DNA of 64,000 nt from Oscillospiraceae bacterium (lineage in GTDB: Bacteria > Bacillota_A > Clostridia > Oscillospirales > CAG-272): assembly GCA_015063445.1 (NCBI GenBank), contig SVUD01000001.1:1-64000 (forward strand), read 5' to 3'. Shown piece by piece: positions 60,218 to 64,000 of the stretch (within the stretch, counting starts at the first letter, position 1; each line of letters begins with the position of its first letter). A model generated the notes under the pieces. The model saw only the letters and a program-made list of their open reading frames with translations. It was not told where the DNA came from and did not search any database. The translations under genes were made by a program, and so were the position numbers.

Positions 60218-61231
60218 ATGATTGCCAAAACAGAAATTATAAACCCACCAAAAACGAAAAACACAAGCCGCGCGAAAAAAACGGAAAAGAACACCGTAAA
60301 CGTTTTCTTCGCCTCCGACAGAAATTATCTTCCCTATCTTGCGGTTGCTATTCAATCATTATCTTCATTTGCGAATAAAAAATATTTTTACAACGTAAGA
60401 ATACTTTCCGAGGACCTGACTCTCGAAAGCCTATGCGGCGTAACGGGAGCGATAAAGCCCAACGTTAAAATTTCGGTATTCAGCGTTGCGGATAAAATAT
60501 CAAGCATAAAGGAAGAGCTCGCGTTAAGACTCAGAGACTATTATTCCGATGCGATATATTACCGTATTTTCATCGCAGAAATGTTTCCGACGCTGAAGCG
60601 CGCCGTTTATCTTGATTCGGACATCGTATTGAACGAGGATATCGCAAAGCTTTATTTCACCAACATCGGCGAAAAGCTTCTCGGCGCGGTTACCGACGAG
60701 AGCGTTATGGCGGCAGACGTGTTCCGCGAATACGTTAAAAAGCACGTAAGGATGAAAAAAGCCGAGGATTATTTTAACTCGGGCGTTCTCGTTATGAATC
60801 TCGAGAAGATGCGCGAAGAAAAGATAAAGGATCAGTTTATAAATCTGCTTTGTAAATACAACTTCAAAACGGTCGCGCCCGATCAGGACTACCTCAATTT
60901 CCTTTGCAGAGGAAAGATCCACTATCTCGACCGCGGCTGGAATAAGCACGCCATTGCGGAAAACGAGATAGAAAACAAGGACCTCTATCTTATGCACTAC
61001 AATATGTTTAACAAGCCCTGGAAATACGACGGAGTGCAGAACGAGGAGCTGTTCTGGAATTTCGCAAGCAAAACGAGCTTTGCGGAATTTCTTGAAAATT
61101 ACAAGCAAAAATATAACGACAGAAAAAAGAAAAAAGACGGTGAAGCGGCAAAGAAACTGCTTTCATCGGCTAAAACCATAGCCGAATCGAACGGTATTTC
61201 GTTCCGCAAAAAAGGTAAGATCTTATGTTAG
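60218..61231 (+). CDS. Glycosyltransferase family 8 protein
   Basis: 337-aa GT8 (LgtC/GspA-like) retaining transferase. Typical start NVFFASDRNYLPYLAVAIQS (about 27-50), metal-binding D-x-D in RAVYLDSDIVLNEDI (about 131), YFNSGVLVMNLEKMRE and the C-terminal PDQDYLNFLCRGKIHYLDRGWN. Uses a UDP-sugar; the acceptor is unknown, possibly a surface glycolipid given the acyltransferase next door. An unusual basic Lys-rich N-terminal extension of ~25 residues precedes the domain. Strong AAAGGAG site. Confidence 0.92.
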   Translation: MIAKTEIINPPKTKNTSRAKKTEKNTVNVFFASDRNYLPYLAVAIQSLSSFANKKYFYNVRILSEDLTLESLCGVTGAIKPNVKISVFSVADKISSIKEELALRLRDYYSDAIYYRIFIAEMFPTLKRAVYLDSDIVLNEDIAKLYFTNIGEKLLGAVTDESVMAADVFREYVKKHVRMKKAEDYFNSGVLVMNLEKMREEKIKDQFINLLCKYNFKTVAPDQDYLNFLCRGKIHYLDRGWNKHAIAENEIENKDLYLMHYNMFNKPWKYDGVQNEELFWNFASKTSFAEFLENYKQKYNDRKKKKDGEAAKKLLSSAKTIAESNGISFRKKGKILC

Positions 61232-62103
61232 AATGGAATTTTTTGAGCAACGAAAAGCTTGAAATTATAAACAATATAAAAAGAGCCTTGGAGAAGGGCG
61301 ATACCTTTGCCAAGGTCTCGGTCGGCGATCCGTGTCCCACCGAGGAGGATATAAAGCGTGTGATTCTTCCCTTTGACAATGAAAGGAAGAAGCCCGTGTC
61401 GAAAATAAAAGCCTTTGCCGCGCGTAAGATGGCGGAATCACTGACCAAAAAAGTGAACGTTGGCACGGAGATAGTGGGACTCGAAAACGCTCTGCGTGTT
61501 AAAGGCTCGGCTATAATAACCTCAAATCATTATAACCCAACCGATTCCACTCCTATTCGTATTCTCGCAAAGCTCCTCGGCAAAGAAAAAAGGCTTCACA
61601 TCTCCATTCAGGAGAGCAACGTCTTTATGACGGGCGCATTCGGATTCCTTATGAAAAACTGCAATACGCACCCGTTTTCATCAAACGCGCAATATATGGT
61701 TAAAAATTTAAAGCCCGCGCTCGAAAAAATTCTTTCGCTTGATTCCCTTCTTCTTATCTATCCCGAGCAGGAGATGTGGTTCAACTATAAAAAGCCGCGG
61801 CCCCTTCGCGACGGCGCTTATCACTATTCGGCTCTTTTCGGCGTACCCGTTATCCCTACCTTTACCGAAATGATAACCCTCGGGGGCGAGAGAGATGCCG
61901 ACGGCTTTTTACCAATAAAGCACATACTCCACGTTTTGCCACCAATATACCCCGATAAAGCGCTCTCGATTCGCGAGAACCGCCTTATAATGCAAACAAA
62001 AGATTACAATTTAAAGAAAAAATGTTACGAAAGCGTCTATAGCAAACCTCTCGATTACAATTTTATTCCGGAGGAAGATATAGCAGGGCTTAAAAAGGAT
62101 TAG
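61225..62103 (+). CDS. PlsC-like lysophospholipid acyltransferase, 292 aa
   Basis: Acyltransferase of the LPLAT superfamily: block I N-H-x4-D is intact (SNHYNPTDSTPIR), block III LLIYPEQEMWF, then PLRDGAYHYSALFGVPVIPTF. It differs strongly from the 250-aa relative at 41424, which lacks the Asp. Starts seven bases inside the glycosyltransferase gene, so the two are translationally coupled. Together they may build or trim a glycolipid or a polysaccharide-linked lipid; inference from context. Confidence 0.85.
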   Translation: MLEWNFLSNEKLEIINNIKRALEKGDTFAKVSVGDPCPTEEDIKRVILPFDNERKKPVSKIKAFAARKMAESLTKKVNVGTEIVGLENALRVKGSAIITSNHYNPTDSTPIRILAKLLGKEKRLHISIQESNVFMTGAFGFLMKNCNTHPFSSNAQYMVKNLKPALEKILSLDSLLLIYPEQEMWFNYKKPRPLRDGAYHYSALFGVPVIPTFTEMITLGGERDADGFLPIKHILHVLPPIYPDKALSIRENRLIMQTKDYNLKKKCYESVYSKPLDYNFIPEEDIAGLKKD

Positions 62104-62142
62104 AACAAACTCGACGCCTTTTTAAATAAAGCTCTTTTTGAC

Positions 62143-62171
62143 TTGACTTTATCCGAATTCTATGTTAAAAT
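62143..62171 (+). promoter_or_regulatory. Sigma-A promoter of the EamA gene
   Basis: TTGACT, 17 bp, TAAAAT, 32 bases before the ATG at 62204. Confidence 0.75.
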
Positions 62172-62203
62172 CATATGGACAAAAATTTTAAAGGATTTTG
62201 ACA

Positions 62204-63187
62204 ATGGAAAAATTAAAGGACAAAGGCACCAAGGTGTTTTCTAACCCTCTCTTCATTACTCTCATAGCGCTTCTTTGCTGCGCGCTCTGGGGAAGCGCAA
62301 CCCCCGCAATTAAAATAGGCTATCAGCTCATGCTCTCGCCCGATAAGGACGTTCCCTCAACTATACTTTTTGCCGGAATACGTTTCTTCTTTGCGGGAGT
62401 TCTTACGGTCGTGATTTTCAGTATAGCACGCAAGAAAATTCTCTATCCAAAGGTTGAAAATCTCGGCAGAGTAGGAATTATAGCGGCTATACAGACGGTT
62501 TTGCAGTACATATTCTTCTACGTCGGACTCGCTAATACCAGCGGCGTTAAGGGTACTATTCTCACAGGCTCGTCTACCTTCTTCGCAATTCTTATCGCTG
62601 CGTTGATATTCAGGCAGGAAAAGCTTAATACCAAAAAGATAGTGGCATGCGTGTTAGGTCTTGCGGGAATTATCGTAATCAATCTCAACGGACTTTCACT
62701 ATCTATGAATTTTCTTGGCGATGCGTTCTGCGTATTCTCCGCTATCTCACTTGCTTTTTCCTCGACCCTTATAAAAATATTTTCAAAGCACGAGGATCCC
62801 GTTACGATAAGCGGATATCAGTTTATTGCCGGCGGCGCGGTTATGATCATAATCGGACTTGCGTTTGGCGGAAAAATCACCGTTGACAGCTTCAAATCAG
62901 TAGCCCTTCTTGCGTATCTCGCTCTTCTTTCCGCGGTTGCGTACTCGCTCTGGGGAATCCTCTTGAAATACAACCCCGTATCAAAGGTAACCGTTTTCAG
63001 CTTTACCACTCCCGTATTCGGCGTTCTTCTCTCAATGCTTCTTCTCACCGAAAAGAGCGGCGTTGATATATTAAATCTCATTGCGGCGCTTCTTCTCGTG
63101 GCTCTCGGAATATTTATTCTCAACGCGGACCTTGCGGCAATAAAAAACAAGCTCTTCAAGAAAAGAACCGAAACAAAAACGAACTGA
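62204..63187 (+). CDS. EamA/DMT superfamily transporter
   Basis: 327-aa, ten-helix drug/metabolite transporter with two EamA repeats. First: CALWGSATPAIKIGYQLM, ILFAGIRFFFAGVLTVV, VLQYIFFYVGLANTSGVKG. Second: SLAFSSTLIKIFSK, SGYQFIAGGAVMIIIGLAF, YSLWGILLKYNPVSKVTVFS. Family members export amino acids or metabolites. ATG 62204 follows AAAGGA; the TTG two codons upstream is unlikely. Own promoter and terminator. Confidence 0.92.
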   Translation: MEKLKDKGTKVFSNPLFITLIALLCCALWGSATPAIKIGYQLMLSPDKDVPSTILFAGIRFFFAGVLTVVIFSIARKKILYPKVENLGRVGIIAAIQTVLQYIFFYVGLANTSGVKGTILTGSSTFFAILIAALIFRQEKLNTKKIVACVLGLAGIIVINLNGLSLSMNFLGDAFCVFSAISLAFSSTLIKIFSKHEDPVTISGYQFIAGGAVMIIIGLAFGGKITVDSFKSVALLAYLALLSAVAYSLWGILLKYNPVSKVTVFSFTTPVFGVLLSMLLLTEKSGVDILNLIAALLLVALGIFILNADLAAIKNKLFKKRTETKTN

Positions 63188-63214
63188 ATATTACCTCTTT
63201 AACTAAGAGGCTCG

Positions 63215-63246
63215 GCGCTCCGCGGATTTTTCTCGGAGCGCTTTTT
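63215..63246 (+). terminator. Terminator of the EamA gene
   Basis: GCGCTCCG (63215-63222) pairs with CGGAGCGC (63234-63241), followed by TTTTTG. Confidence 0.85.
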
Positions 63247-63368
63247 GTGTTTATGACTAAAAAATATGCTAAATATTTATAAATTGTGTTGATTGCTTTC
63301 CTTTGTAAATATATGGTATAATTATGATATAGCGGTATTAAAACAATCCAAAACACCTTGGAGGCAAA

Positions 63369-64000
63369 ATGAAATCTATCTATAAATCTTTAATCTCAAT
63401 ATTATTGCTGCTTGCGATAACTCTTTCCTCATATTCTTGCATACCGTCAAATTCCACCGATAATGATAACGACGGCAATCAAAGCGAGAACGGAGAAAAC
63501 AACGGCGGCTCAAGCACCGATAAGAATGAAAACGAAAATCAGGGCAACGGGAACACCCACACCCACGTTATGAGCGAATGGGAAATCGAGGTCGCCGTCA
63601 CCTGCACCTCTGACGGTCAGGAAATAAGCAAATGCACCGTTGACGGTTGCGAGCATATCTTGATCAATCCAATCAAAGCGCTCGGTCACAGCCTCGTTGA
63701 CGTCAGCGGCAAGGACGCCACCTGTGATGAGCCCGGATATAAGGATTACGTTATGTGCACAAGGTGTACTTACGATACGTACGAGCTTATTCCCGCCAAG
63801 AATCACGACTATACCGTAAGCGCCGAGAAAAATCCCGACGGCGACAAGTGCATAAATTGCGGCGGAATTCACGCGCACGCGGCCTACGGAGACTGGTACA
63901 CAATAAAAAAAGCAGATTGCACCTCAACGGGCATTGACGAGCATAAATGCGCCGTTTGTAATGCCACGGAAAGAAAAACCACTCCCAAGCTTAATCACAG
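63369..64000 (+). CDS. Lipoprotein with CxxC modules (3' partial)
   Basis: Open from ATG 63369 (GGAGG six bases upstream; possible -10 TATAAT at 63317-63322) to the window end; at least 210 residues. Signal peptide with lipobox LSSYSC (Cys near 23), a low-complexity Asn/Asp/Gly linker and then repeated Cys modules with conserved wording: CTVDGCEHIL, ALGHSLVDVS, ATCDEPGY, CTRCTYDTYEL, CINCGGIHAH, CAVCNATE. The same kind of module (ATCTEAGY, CSVCNNE, ALGHDY) occurs in the SipW-type protein. Exported, anchored to the membrane by lipid; function unknown. Confidence 0.8.
   Translation, partial: MKSIYKSLISILLLLAITLSSYSCIPSNSTDNDNDGNQSENGENNGGSSTDKNENENQGNGNTHTHVMSEWEIEVAVTCTSDGQEISKCTVDGCEHILINPIKALGHSLVDVSGKDATCDEPGYKDYVMCTRCTYDTYELIPAKNHDYTVSAEKNPDGDKCINCGGIHAHAAYGDWYTIKKADCTSTGIDEHKCAVCNATERKTTPKLNH

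Noticed and set aside
1..64000. tRNA or rRNA genes
   Set aside because: No T-loop signature with a matching cloverleaf and no conserved rRNA segment was noticed on either strand.

Overview
The window looks like chromosome from an uncultured anaerobic member of the Clostridia (Bacillota), probably a gut or rumen Oscillospirales/Christensenellales-type bacterium. The grounds are strong AGGAGG-type ribosome binding sites, many near-consensus sigma-A promoters with exactly 17-bp spacers, a Re-type citrate synthase operon, a SipW-dependent-type surface protein, BspA-like leucine-rich repeats and GntR/SorC/Lrp regulators. No rRNA, tRNA, CRISPR array or intact mobile element was seen. Taxonomy is inferred from gene content only.

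Layout. 1-1.9 kb: the end of a beta-helix surface protein, then a truncated and frameshifted large serine recombinase. 1.97-9.2 kb: a two-gene operon for very large secreted proteins, one heparinase II/III-like and one LamG-like with DENGE repeats. 9.5-14.3 kb: housekeeping genes (comM/yifB, tcdA, mntP, a GDPD-family protein). 14.3-23.9 kb: a dense minus-strand block with a two-component system, two duplicated BcrAB-like ABC transporters, small membrane and coiled-coil proteins and a cardiolipin synthase. Four promoters in this block share a 16-bp operator (AACAAAACGCAAACAA type). In three of them it lies exactly 46 bp before the -10 box, which suggests one envelope-stress regulon. 24.1-29.4 kb: a 1747-residue SipW-type surface protein.

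29.6-36 kb: a cupin with a Cys-rich extension, an HD phosphohydrolase, MgtC, a small Xre regulator, a second cardiolipin synthase and a MATE exporter. 36.0-41.3 kb: Re-citrate synthase, GntR regulator, aconitase and isocitrate dehydrogenase behind a perfect sigma-A promoter with a TTGTATACAA palindrome. Together they make 2-oxoglutarate from oxaloacetate and acetyl-CoA. 41.4-46.5 kb: acyltransferase, Lrp plus aminotransferase, dipeptidase, LRR lipoprotein. 46.6-49.4 kb: SorC regulator, 2-hydroxyacid dehydrogenase and class II aldolase, with a doubled operator in the promoter.

49.4-54.1 kb is the main accessory region. It holds an array of TGAATTG-linked mini-hairpins, followed by an AT-rich graveyard of Rhs-type polymorphic toxin tips. 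Each tip is a short start-less reading frame directly upstream of, or overlapping, an intact immunity-type gene, and Rhs-core direct repeats flank part of the array. 54.4-64 kb returns to core-like genes: a membrane protein, M16C peptidase, alpha/beta hydrolase, Xre-membrane regulator, GT8 glycosyltransferase, acyltransferase, EamA transporter, and the start of a lipoprotein that runs off the window.
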